Assembly: GCA_963513935.1 (NCBI GenBank)
Contig: OY740769.1
Location: 107,363,762 to 107,427,761 of the forward strand
Origin: Aphrophora alni
Lineage: Eukaryota; Arthropoda; Insecta; Hemiptera; Aphrophoridae
DNA: 64,000 nt
Direction of reading: 5' to 3'
Shown here: positions 18,801-29,720 of the stretch, in pieces
Layout: the number at the start of each line of letters is the position of its first letter
Position numbering within the stretch: position 1 is the stretch's first letter
The notes under the pieces: generated by a model
What the model saw: the letters and a program-made list of their open reading frames with translations, nothing else
Database searches by the model: none
What the model was told of the DNA's origin: nothing
Program-made: the position numbers and the translations under genes

Positions 18801-19767
18801 TACATCTTGTTAAAAACAAACAAAAATTTGTTAATTAAATTAAAATAATAAATATAATATCATCCGGCTGCAACTTACAATTGAATGATTATAAATCGTA
18901 AAGGAACTATAAAATAGATCCTCCCTTCTAGCCTAACTCATCATTTGAACAATGCTCGGATGACATCTGGCTATAGAGAATGTTTCTTTGTCAAAGAGTT
19001 AGTGAGGTATGAAAAGAACCCCCTCTTCCTATCCATGATCCTGACACTCACAAATTGCATCGCTATAAACAAACTCTTGATCATTTAGACTTCACATATT
19101 TCTTCAGTTTCATTATAAAGCTGAGAAACTCCTCCTGATTGATTTTCACCAAAACACAAAGAACGAAGACGTAATATCACCTGACATCTCTGTTCATTAC
19201 TTTAAAACAGTAAATATAAAGTATGCAGTAAAATGAAAAGGTTATCAAAATACTTTTCACAACCTCAATAGGTATGGGACGGTTTTATCAAAACAAGTCA
19301 CTTTTTTATTTCAAACTTTCTCCCAGTTTTATTTTTAGGAGAAAAGTAGGCACTTATATTTTTAGAAAATGTTTAAACGTTTTTACTTATGCTTTGGTTT
19401 AAAAAAAAAAATTCAAAATCGAACTTCGAAATGTACAATTATACCACCGGAGGAAGAGTGTAAACAGCATGAAAATCGGTCGAGCCTTTTTTTGCTAAAG
19501 AAATGATATTTCCGCATTGCAGGCGACAATTAATCTCAATTAGATTTTTTAGGGATTTTCACAAATAAGAATTATTGTTTTTTTTTCTAAAAATTTTAAT
19601 GTCGTCTATAAACCTTGAAACCCATGATCAAAACTCCTGCATTTTTCACATGTAAATAAAAAAAACAGATAAAGATAGATTTCGAGCCTAATTCACTAAT
19701 TTTACACTCAACATGCATCATGATAGTCAGTGAATTTCTTTACGGACTTGAACATAGTAAGTTAACG
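15899..19767. other. Non-coding DNA with a slightly GC-richer patch
   Basis: No gene can be supported. The stretch 17690-18400 is GC-richer than its surroundings. It contains an 8-bp inverted repeat (GGCAACCG/CGGTTGCC) around 18079-18118 enclosing GATTCAAAC, which resembles a Pol III B-box, but no full tRNA-like or SINE structure is visible. A perfect 14-bp palindrome with a consensus CRE core lies at 16706-16719. Confidence 0.45.
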
Positions 19768-20150
19768 GTACAGAGAAAGTTATGTAATGCGTCAAAAAAT
19801 TAATGTTTTTTGCGGTCCCTGATAAAATAAAGTGGTTTTGAAATATGTCTGTCTGTCTAACTGGAGTGATATACAGCCCAAACACGTGGACTGACATCAA
19901 ATTTTGTGTGAGAATATTTTAAAATCTTCGTTATTTAAATTTTTTTGATAACTCAAAATTACGATTCTCTCAAATCTAACGATTTTGATTAATTTTTCTC
20001 AATAGGACACGAGGCTGTTATAAAACACGTAATTTTTCAAAATTGTAGCGATTTCGTTATTATTTTAGTAAAATATGAAAATTAATGACCCAAACCGGTA
20101 TGCAAAATCGCAATTTAAAAAAAAAATACTACTTGCCTGACCGCAACCAT
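19768..20150 (+). repeat. Dispersed ~430-bp repeat, copy d
   Basis: This copy shares AGAGAAAGTTATGTAATG exactly with the copy at 5440. It then has ACAGCCCAAACACGTGGACT, a degraded GATCAAATTT block, and a 3' block ending in CCGGTATGCAAAATCGCAAT. Order and orientation match the family. Confidence 0.7.
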
Positions 20151-21609
20151 TAAAGCTCAATTTTAATCTAATACTAATTACGCTGAAAATGTATTTATCA
20201 CAGAAACAAAGCTAATTTATGTGTTAGAATTGTTGTAAAATGGTAAATAAGCTAGGTTAATCATTGTAAAACTACAAAGTTGTTTACGGTTGCAGTCCAT
20301 TAACGTTGCACCAATGATTGTGTATTTTATAATTAAAAGTAAATAAATTTCCCACTCTACTTTAACTCCGATTTTTTGCCTTAAACAACAAAGAAAAAAT
20401 ATACGTAGCACCAACGTTTGCAGACTTCATTTTTATTCCTCGTGGTTTAGATTTGTCATTTTAGTCGTTAAGCGTTTAAATGTTTTTACTAAAATTGAAT
20501 AAATTACAGCAATAAAAATCGAACAACAAATTTAGAAGCAAACATTTTTCACTAATAGTTACATTAAGGTAAATTAAGACTTTTAAATTGATATAGTCCT
20601 AGGTTTAGATTAGGCTATAGATTGTTATCCGAGGTGGCATGCTGTATGACTGATTGTTTGCATCCCCTTAGCTATAGGCCTACGGATTGCAGTAATTTGA
20701 TTCTGTTGTCATTAGTCTAAACTGAAACATGATTGCAGCCAACGGGTATTAGCCCAAACACGCCTCTAGGAAGTTAAATAAGTCATTTATTACATGACGA
20801 GATGTTTTAATTGCTGGTAATGGTTCTACAATTGCAAACAAATTCAGTTCGTTCTAGTTAAAACCAGTTTAAATACAAAACAATTTAACGTAAAACAATG
20901 AGAATATAAAGGTCTATTTGTTCGTCCGAAGAATTAATACTGCGCTTCGAAATAACTATTAGGCCTAATTCTACAAATATATTAGGCTTGTCCAGATAAT
21001 ATTGCAATTTTAGGAAATCAGATACTATGTGTTATATTTCGGTAAGCTTCTAATTTCAAATTTTTTGAACCGATTACGTAACAACCTACTTCAAAATAGT
21101 GATTTAAAAACATTTAAATTCTAAATGTCATTAAAATTGTCCAATATAAACAAAAACATTGAAATTTGACTCAACAACTACATATAATTCAAAATCAATT
21201 TCGAAAATAATCCCTTAAAAATATAAATATTATGAAATTCACAAAATTTCAAAATGATAAGATTATTTTGTTTTTGTTTGGTGACGTATTTAGGGAACGG
21301 TTAGTAGTAGATAATTTAGAGACAACTCAATCAATTTAGTTTAGCGAAATCTACAAATTGACACAAGATTTAAAAATTAATAACAATAAAATTGTAAATT
21401 GAGTAAAGCAATTGTTTTGCTCGGTTTAATTCTAATGAAATAAATATTTATTTTTAACAAATGATCTCATACAAAATCCCTACGGAAAATATACTTATTT
21501 ATTTTGCTGTTCTTCCCTTCTATATAATGCCTACAGACAAAAATAATTAATAATATATTCCATGAATAAACACAACAAAAAATACATTAAATTATCTTAC
21601 CTCACTAAC
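20151..21609. other. AT-rich non-coding DNA, nothing recognised
   Basis: No coding, RNA or structural signal was seen in this stretch. Confidence 0.55.
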
Positions 21610-21965
21610 ATTGGGTTTTTAAATACAACTTGGAGAATAATCTGAACTCAGCTATATCTATTATTGACCTTTATTTACCAAAATAAAACTATTAATTTTT
21701 TTTTTAATGATCAAACCTAACCTAACATTTGGTTTTTAAATACAATTTGGAGAATAAACTGAACTCAGATAAATGTATTATTGACCTGTATTTATCAAAA
21801 TAATAGTATTGGTTTTTTAAATGATGGAACCTAACCTAACCTAACCTAATATTAGTTTTTTGATACAATTTGGAAAATAAACTGAACTCAGCTAAATGTA
21901 TTATTGACCTTTATTTATCAAAATAAAATTATTGAAGATTTTTTATTTTTTAATGATGGAAGCAG
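21610..21965. repeat. Three tandem ~117-bp units separated by TTAGG-type runs
   Basis: Units start near 21610, 21726 and 21850. Each carries ATACAA(C/T)TTGGA(G/A)AATAA, a CTGAACTCAG block, TATTATTGACCT and TTTAT..CAAAATAA in the same order. CCTAA runs, the complement of TTAGG, sit at the two junctions near 21716-21725 and 21829-21849, growing from two to about four units. Confidence 0.9.
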
Positions 21966-23412
21966 AAAGGAAAACCAACAAAATGGCATCTCTGAAATTA
22001 AATAATGAATATAATATAAACGTACATTTTATTAATCACAATACGATATTCTTGTTCTTAAAGTCTTAAATGGAAAATAATCTTTCTAGAATCACACCTC
22101 GGTTGTTAATTTACATGATAAACTTCTTTATGGAGAAAAGGTATTTAACATGCATTACTAGGAGTTCCTTAAAAGACCAGCTTGTGCGAGGTAATTGCCT
22201 GCAATATATACGTCTGCAGTGAGTTTCATGTTTATTGTCCTGGTTTCAATAATTAATCCATCTACATTTACGTTTTAAATACTATTTGTTGTAGATAGTC
22301 GATATTTTGTAAAATAAATCAAAGAAAATATGGTTGTGTCATTTATTGTGAAAGAATACTCGTGCAGTTAAATCAATAGCCTGTTAAACCCAGAAGACAA
22401 AATGTAAATGCTTTGACTCTAACGCTAAGTATAGAGTGTTTATTTTTGGAACTAAACTCACAACATCGGTGTTTTTCTTTGAACCATGTAGCCACGATTG
22501 ATTGGTTCTGAGCCAGAGAAAACCAATTAAAGGTTGTTTCCGTATAAATACACCGACTGCCGTAAAACCCCAGTTGCAATCCAAACACTGATTTTAGTTT
22601 CTCAATTAAAGTAGTGACGTCAAATAGATTCAATTTTAATACTTTGGTTGAACTCGCCATTTCGGTTTAGCTCTAAATATACAACAATTTTTTTAATAAA
22701 AATCTGGGACATTTTTTTTCATATTAGAAAACAACACCCGTCCTGTTTATATAAAAAAAAACTCTATTAACGGAAGTATGAAGCCACAACTACTTTGGAT
22801 ATCAATTCCAATTCTTTTAGCAAGCGTACACTAGGATGTACAAACACCAAACTTCTAATGTGTAAAATCACTTGAGGAAACTTTTTGAAAGTAATTTAAT
22901 AAAGTAAAGGAAGTCTAAAGTAACACTACAGTCAGGAAAGTGTACCTAGATGGCCAACTGACATGATATAATTTGTAAATTGTTTTGACGTTAACTCAAC
23001 CCATCAATCATAGGTGGCGTTACGGTAACGTTACTGTTAAGCTGTGGTGACGAATGTACAGTAATCTCACGCCCCGGGAACATAGACAGATCTAAGGGTT
23101 CTACTTATATAAAACGCAAAGTCTAGCTGTCTAGCTGTTTTTAATTTTATAACTTGAAAACTGCTGATCAGTTTTTCGTGAAGATTTCTTTCTCGAATAA
23201 GTATAATATTTGTTCTTTGTTTGATTCAGTAGTTTCTAAGGTTTTATTCGACATATTCTTATGAATTTTCTGAAAATGTTCAGCGACAATATATATTTTT
23301 TTAGTGACAAAGATGCTATGTGATTCGAATACTAGTTGAAAATATAGGTCAACCAGACAGAAAGAAACCTGCGCAGAACCGTCATCTCGAGAGTGGCTCG
23401 CGCACGCATGCA
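21966..23412. other. Non-coding DNA, no supported gene
   Basis: A 95-codon open frame on the minus strand (22660-22373) starts in a reasonable context (CCGAAATGGC) but shows no family motif and ends without downstream support, so it is not called. Otherwise this is AT-rich DNA. Confidence 0.4.
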
Positions 23413-23744
23413 GGGGCGATGTCGGGCAGGGGATTGGAGCGATGATGGGGATAAAGTGTTATATTTTTTTCATAATAAAAATGAATTAAAACCTATAATT
23501 TTGTCTTTTTACGTCTTTTACTTTGTAAAATATTTAAATTTACTCATTGTAGTTGTTAGGAACATATGATACACATTCACAGTTTTTTAGCGCTGTAGTA
23601 GGTTTGAAAAATAAAATATTAAGCCCTACGCAATGAATCAGCGGACGGGTATGTCTGGCCTAACTCGGGCTCTCTCTCCCATCACAGTTCTACCTGCGCG
23701 AGACAAAACCGGAGCGCGGTTCTTTTTTAAGCGGTACCCCTATA
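23413..23744. repeat. ~335-bp dispersed repeat, copy A
   Basis: This stretch aligns over its full length with 32609-32947 in the same orientation. Shared blocks include GGGGATTGGAGCG, AACCTATAATTT, TAATTGTAGTTGTTAGGAAC (one mismatch), AGCCCTACGCAATGAA and CTACCTGCGCGAGACAAAAC. It ends at GCGGTACCCCTATA, after which the two loci diverge. The right part is unusually GC-rich for the window. It has no ORF, and its class is unknown. Confidence 0.92.
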
Positions 23745-24320
23745 GCAACATTTTAGAAATCGGTGTAGTAATTTTCGAGTTTAAACCAAACAATAGACAA
23801 AATTGAAAATAAAAGAAAATTAAATTCAGATGCTGACGAATAACATGCCTTCGTAGTTTGAGTTCAAACTTGAACAGTAGTAGGCTACATCACTATTACT
23901 AGTTTTGCACGGACATTTCAAATTGGTCCGACTGTGTTCAGTTGTGGCTATTTAAATTATTTCAAAACATGATGATATTTTATTAACACTGTCTAGTATA
24001 TCTCATACTTTATCAAGAATCCTGAAGGATGGAGCTTAAACCCATCATCTCTTGGCTGCTCTACTGTTTGTAGTTGGTTTTTTATTTATTTTCATTTAAT
24101 TCCCATATGGTTTCCAATAGAAAACATTCTATTAACAACAGTAATACTATCTTGTATTATTTTATGGAATTCAATACTAACAATATCACTTGCTACTTAT
24201 ATAGTTTAGCTCTAATTAAAATGCATTTATAATGAAATTCAACACTTTTAAAACATAAAAATATTTATTATTCAGAGATATAAACAAATTATCTGTCAAT
24301 TAAAGCTATTTAGATACAAA

Positions 24321-24324
<4 letters not shown>
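23745..24324. other. AT-rich non-coding DNA, nothing recognised
   Basis: No coding or structural signal was seen between the ~335-bp repeat and the CA microsatellite. Confidence 0.5.

Positions 24325-24374
<50 letters not shown>
24325..24374. repeat. (CA)25 microsatellite
   Basis: A pure CA dinucleotide run of about 50 bp lies in AT-rich DNA. Confidence 0.99.
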
Positions 24375-24375
<1 letters not shown>

Positions 24376-25030
24376 TATATATATTTAAATACAATAACAT
24401 TCTAAACGTTTACAGAGTGACCGAAACTCCATCTTCACTTATAAAATAATTTAAACTTAAAAATTATTCATTTACCAAGATTGTACACAGTTCAGAGGAT
24501 CTTTGTTTCTACCAGAATCGGACTGCAGGTGTTCTTCCAGAAGAACCTGACAAATTGCTCTACATAAAAGTTTTTTTTTTAATAATAAATAAAAAAAAAT
24601 AGTGACGACTACATAACGTAAGCCATCGCCCAGGATTTATTCCATTACTGAAATAAAAAAGTGATTATTTCTTTTTCTACTATAGCCCTAATAATTTAGA
24701 AAATGAAAGAGAAAGAAAATTTTGATTTTTAAGTTATTTGACAATGATGGGCTGTTCATACTAATATGGTTTAATTTTCCGTCATTTGTTTATATGAAAT
24801 CTAATAAACGACGTTTTGAGAGTATTAATCAACTGTCGTTTTCAAGTGTAAAACTAGAACATAAAAGAGAAAAACACTAACATAGCCTATTATCACGTTG
24901 GAAACTAAAACTAAATATAAAATCTAAGAAAAGAACTCAAACCTAAATCTAGGCTTGTGCAGTCAAAGCTATAACTAAATATAAACGTAACACTTTGACG
25001 TAGTCTGGTCTTTCCTCTGACAAACTCTGG
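24375..25030. other. Non-coding DNA adjoining the LTR fragment
   Basis: No coding signal was recognised. If the primer-binding site at 25031-25047 is real, the internal region of an LTR element should begin here on the minus strand, but no gag or pol motif is visible. Confidence 0.4.
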
Positions 25031-25047
25031 TCCCATGTTGGGCGCCA
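25031..25047 (-). other. Candidate retroelement primer-binding site
   Basis: On the minus strand the sequence reads TGGCGCCCAACATGGGA. TGGCGCCC followed by a tRNA 3'-end-like complement is the classic tRNA primer-binding site found just inside the 5' LTR of many LTR retrotransposons. Adjacent DNA toward higher coordinates is GC-richer and would be the LTR. The match is by motif only, and the tRNA was not identified. Confidence 0.55.
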
Positions 25048-25049
25048 TT

Positions 25050-25850
25050 TGACGCGGACATCACGGCGGGCAACTCGCATCTACTTGGTTTTGGTCATCG
25101 GATGCACAGGCCGCTACCGCCAGAGCCTAATCTCTTAAATTTTCTTTGCATGAGGCGATAGGGTGCGTTAGATTCTACCGGGCCAGGGATTCCCCTCTTA
25201 ATTCCCCTGTCCGGAGGCATGGGTGTTTTCTCGCCCTGGGCTGGACTGATCTCAAGTGAAAGGGCGAGATGGCTAGGTGTTTTCTTCGTTGAAATAAACA
25301 AAACGTGGACGGGGTGAACGTTAGAGGCTCTGCGGTATTTCCAGTGTTGTGCGTGTTCATGATGGCTCCCTGAGGAGAAGTGGTGTGGTAGTGGTCTCCC
25401 TGGAGATAAGTGAAGAGAAGGTGTTCAGTGGTGGTGGTGGTATCCCTGGAGAGAAGTCGTGAGATCTGTAGTGGTGGCCTCCCTGAGGAGAAGTGAAGTT
25501 TGGAAGTTTTCGTAATCTATTTATAGAAATTTCAGTTTATTTTTCTTGGATAACAATATGATGGCCTTTGTATTCGTATTGTGGGTTGAGCGGACCAATC
25601 AGAGTTGGGGGGGCTGTGATTGGTCCGAAGGGTTTTAACAGAGCACCTTGTATTTGTGTTCCCGGTCTTTAGTGGGCTCTGTCACCTTACGTGAAGCTGT
25701 CTGCCAATCAAAAGCAAGCTAAGTAATACGGGTGGAGTTGAGTGTTGGCCGAATCAAAGACGTTTAGGGTTAGGAAATTAAATTTGTTGTCTGGCGTATG
25801 TGTGTTGACCGTGTTAGCCGGGTTTTTGTAGGAAACTAGTTTGTCTCTAT
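25050..25850 (-). mobile_element. Probable LTR (solo or truncated LTR element)
   Basis: This block is clearly richer in GC than its surroundings. On the minus strand it ends near 25050 with GTCA, two bases before the primer-binding-site motif, as expected for an LTR ending in CA. The outer boundary near 25850 is a guess based on return to AT-rich sequence. No matching second LTR and no gag-pol ORF are in the window, so at most this is a 5' fragment. Internally it has four CCCTG(A)GGAGA-type repeats at 25363-25498. Confidence 0.45.
25363..25498. repeat. Imperfect CCCTGAGGAGAAGTG repeats
   Basis: The phrase GGCTCCCTGAGGAGAAGTG and variants (CTCCCTGGAGATAAGTG, ATCCCTGGAGAGAAGTC) occur four times with GGT-rich spacers. 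They lie inside the putative LTR and each can form a short hairpin (CTCC/GGAG). Confidence 0.75.
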
Positions 25851-26109
25851 TCTTACTCAGTCATCCCTGTAAAGTAATTGTATTTTATTAAAATCAAGCT
25901 TAAGTTAATTTTTCTTTTTTATTATTATTTCTGAATGGTTGTATACCGGTTTGGGTCATTGAGGTAAAAGTAATCTCTGTTCTGAGCAATCTTTAATCGC
26001 AGGAAATTCCAAAGTCAATTATATTTTTATCTAAACGCTCGCATGCAGTCTATGCTTGCAGAGATTCTGTCACCCAGCTGTTCAGATTATCAGAGAATCA
26101 AAGCTCATT
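25851..26109. other. AT-rich non-coding DNA, nothing recognised
   Basis: This is transitional sequence between the putative LTR and the next dispersed repeat copy. Confidence 0.4.
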
Positions 26110-26550
26110 TGAACTAAATAGATGGAGCCGATTTTGATCAATTATATATCAAGGGCAATTTTTTCGTTTTTTACCGATTACTCATTAACGGGGATTTTTG
26201 GAGAGATGGGGACCAATACGTTTTGTTTCGGTTCTTAGAGGCTACACTTAAGGAAAATTTAATTAAATATTTTGATGAATTCACCCGATTTTGAGAAAAT
26301 CGTTATTTTATGTTTTTTTTCTTATAGCGACTACACTCAAATTTTGAGTTATAAAAAAAATATGGCCGTATACTAAATTTGATTAAAATTGCTCCACTCG
26401 TTTGGGCTGTAGAACACTTCACATTAGATACGCTAAAGAGACAGACTATATTATTCCAGAAATCGCTTTTTTTGGACTCAGAGAATCTCAAACCGGGGGT
26501 CCGCAAAAACTCCACATTACGTTTTATCTGTCACATAACTTTCTCTATAA
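26110..26550 (-). repeat. Dispersed ~430-bp repeat, copy e (inverted)
   Basis: On the minus strand it starts TATAGAGAAAGTTATGTGAC near 26555. It continues with GAGTTTTTGCGGACC, TGAGATTCTCTGAGTCC, CAGCCCAAACGAGTGGAGCA near 26410 and TTTAATCAAATTTAGTATAC, then TAACTCAAAATTTGAGTGTA. It is among the clearest copies and defines the middle of the family consensus. Confidence 0.7.
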
Positions 26551-27043
26551 GGTGAAGTGTGAAGTCAACTATGTTCATGTATTTGGTCTACAGGTCATGT
26601 ATAAGGATACAGCTAAGCAGGTATCATTTGGTATTTGGAACAATTGAGACAGATAAATGTTCAAAACAATTTGGAAGAAGATTTTTTTGGCAACACAATA
26701 TTTTCTATCCACTATCTGGATCTAGGAAAGTAAAAATAAGCTGGAGCCCACGCAGAGTTACTGCAGTGGTAATAGTGATCAATATTACTCATATCTTCGG
26801 TACATAGAGATCGTTCCTAACGTGGTATTGAAGAAGGAACGTTTTCAGGACTAATTTAAAGAAAATTTATAAAATGAACCTTGACATCTGTCGTTTAACA
26901 AAAACTCTACAATAATCAATTATAGAGCTACGCTTCAGTTTAGTTCCCGACACGAGCAAAACAAGTGGAAGCTGTACTTAAATTAGAACAATTACAAACA
27001 GCCAAACCTAGTGTGATAGCTACTTTTAAATACACCCTTACGG
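26551..27043. other. Non-coding DNA, nothing recognised
   Basis: Short open frames extend over the repeat edge here but have no family character. Confidence 0.45.
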
Positions 27044-28099
27044 TATACGGGGTGATTAAAACAGATGTAACTGCTGTTTTATTCTATAAATACAAAATTT
27101 TCAAAACACTTTAAAAGGTAACCTCCCAGGATTTGTTTGAGTTAAAAGTGGTGTTATCAAATTTTTAATATCAACTGCCATTTTTAAAATTGTGTGGCCA
27201 GCTCCTTATTTTCTAATAGGCTCAGCCATTAATATCTCGCACTATTTAAAGACTTTTTTTTATTCTTTGGTAGATTTCGATATATTTAACCGAATATAAT
27301 ATTTAATCTAATATATATATTTAACCGTTTAAGAGAAAGGCAAAAATATTTCAAAAATTGCGAATTCAAGCTATTTCTAGGTGATTTTTTAAAACCAAGT
27401 TCAAGTGAGATTTTAACTAGAGCTAGGGTAAAAGGTGTAATAACACTACTGTTATTTTTTTATTTGTTCTCTAGGCTGATAAATAACAGAGTTATCGATG
27501 AAAAATAATAATCATAATTTTCTGTAATATACACCAGCTCTTTGTTATTACTAAATGTTTTACATCTTGCAAATTAAGGCTAAATTGTATTATTAAGCAC
27601 CTTTAATACATCGGTTTAGGTTATAATATAATATCTTACTAATGCATGCAGTAGTAATTAAGAACTGGTGTAAACCAGTGTTCTAGATAATAGCCAGAAA
27701 AATATGATTTTTGTTTTCTATTGATAACATTCTAGAGAACAGATCAAATAACAGTAGAGATTTTTACATCTTTTACCTTAGCTGAATAGTCTGAAAAATG
27801 CTTTTATTGGAACATTTTTGAAACTTTTAAGTGCCTGTAGCACCTGAATGGTTGGAGATTTCGAAAAAATAACCAAGTATAAAAAAAGTCTTAAAATAAT
27901 GCTTTATATCCAAAATCGCTGTTCCTATTAGAAAATTAGGAGCTGGCCACCATTATGGAAAAATGGCGGATGATTTGAAAAATTTTGTAATAGAGTTGTA
28001 TCTTTAAAAATCCGGAGGGTTACCTTTTAAAGGTTTTTTTACAACTTTTGAACTTATGGAGTAAAACAGCTGTCACACCTGTTTTAATCACTCTGCATA
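27044..28099. mobile_element. ~1.06-kb near-palindromic DNA element
   Basis: The terminal arms match closely. The left end reads TATACGGGGTGATTAAAACA and the right end, complemented, reads TATGCAGAGTGATTAAAACA. The complementarity continues inward through TTTAAAAGGTAACC, TGGCCAGCTCCT(T/A)ATTTTCTA, the TTAAAGACTTTTTTTAT region, a CTACTGTTATTT block, TGTTCTCTAG and ACACCAG. Each arm is therefore about 500 bp with a loop of roughly 100 bp near 27560-27660. There is no transposase frame, and the target duplication is probably TA-type but cannot be fixed. Confidence 0.88.
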
Positions 28100-29599
28100 G
28101 AGATTTTGATGGAAATCAGGTTTAAGTGTTTCTTGATTCGTACGATTGAGAAAATTTGTGCACTTTTTATTTGTATTTTTTCTGTTTTTACATTATGAAC
28201 TACAATAAAATCTTTTAACAATTAATTAAAGTCTATAAAACAATTCCATACTTTTCAAAGTATCACCTCTAACAATTTTGATTAAATTTGACTCAAATTA
28301 ATTCCCTATTATAAGCCATAAATATTAACCGTTATCCTTCAAAAAGTTTAAATTTATCAATTGATTATTGAAAAAAAAGTTTATTTTATAAATTTCCCAA
28401 AAACAACTCCAATAATGTCAACTACATTTTCGTTAATTGTGAAGGTTACAGTCTAAAACCAATGGAGTCGAACTTTGTGTGTAAAATAAAATACTGCTTC
28501 GTCGTAAATTTAATTTGCAGACAGTGACCTTGACATTAATATATCATGTACAGATCCTCATTACACAAAATAAACTATTGTGCTATCATGTCCCGTTCTA
28601 AATAAAAGGAACTATCGCAAAACACCTTCAAATGGCTTTCGTGAGATTTAGGATTTATTTTTTCAATTATATTCAACGGATAGTAAATTCTGAATTTTAA
28701 AGAATAAATGTAATAAAATTCCACTTACTAGATATAAATATTTTTTAATTGTGAGGATTTTTTCTAACATTTTTATTTTTAGCACGCTCTATCCTACTTT
28801 GTATTTTAAAAATATGTTTAAACTATGTTGAATAAAGCTGTAGCTTACAAAATGGGTTATTATTAAATGGAAAAATAATAAATGGGAAAATGACCCCCCC
28901 CCCCCAGCACCTTTATAAAATATGAGAATCTACCGCCATGTTTAAATTAGTTATATCGTTTAAAAAAAGTTTGGAATGGGTTTCAAATCTTCTTTACTTT
29001 GATAAAACAGTGAAGGAAATAAAAATAGATATTTACAAATTTGTTAAAAATTTCTTTTTATAAAATTTTCACAAAACTGTGAATATGATCATTTCAATAT
29101 GTCCTGGCGAGTGATCGTAATAGGTGAATTTTCTATATTAAATAACAGATAAAAACCGTTCTTATAACCCCAACTATAGAAAATATTATTACGAAAATTA
29201 ACCGTGCTCACCACAATATTAGACAGCTGTTTTCTTCATAAAGAATTATTTCCTTTTGAGAATGTTTTTAATAAACATTCGAGCCAGGCTAAAAATGAGT
29301 ATGTTTAAATATACATGTATTTCTGTATATACAGTTATTTTTTGTAGATAATCAAATCTCTCTTATTTAGTTTGAGTCGACCCCGTTTGCCGAATTGGAT
29401 TAAAATCGATTCAGCTGATCCTGGGAATGTGAGCTACGAGCAGAAGTATATAAAGTAAACACTGCACAAAATGTTGCACTTTCTTTTCTACACTTAAACA
29501 CAAAAGCAAAAAAAAACAGTATTTTTTACTACCCTTTCAAAAATTATGACTCTCGGCTTTATCAGTTAAAAGCCATAACTCATATAATTAACAATTATT
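28100..29599. other. AT-rich non-coding DNA, nothing recognised
   Basis: A 12-nt C run lies at 28894-28905. No coding or structural signal was seen otherwise. Confidence 0.5.
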
Positions 29600-29720
29600 G
29601 TTGCCGAGTTAAAAGATCGGATATCATAAAAACTGCTCGACCGATTTCCATCAGATTTTGACGAAATGTAAAGATTTATAACCTAAATCATATTCTAAAA
29701 TAAACTAAAATTACAAATAC
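29600..29720 (+). repeat. Partial dispersed-repeat copy (3' block)
   Basis: The stretch with GACCGATTTCCATCAGATTT, GAAATGTAAAGATT and ACCTAAATCATATTCTAAAA resembles the 3' part of the copy at 5440-5895 (ACCGATTTCATTAACG, GAAATGTGAAGATT, CTCATATGCAAAATCACA). Divergence is high. Confidence 0.4.

Noticed and set aside
21610..21965. CRISPR-like array reading of the spaced repeats
   Set aside because: The units are long contiguous tandem repeats without unique spacers, in a eukaryotic genome.
22373..22660. 95-codon minus-strand frame starting MASSTKVLKL with a fair start context
   Set aside because: No family match by eye, no promoter, and an arbitrary end; kept out of the gene list for lack of support.
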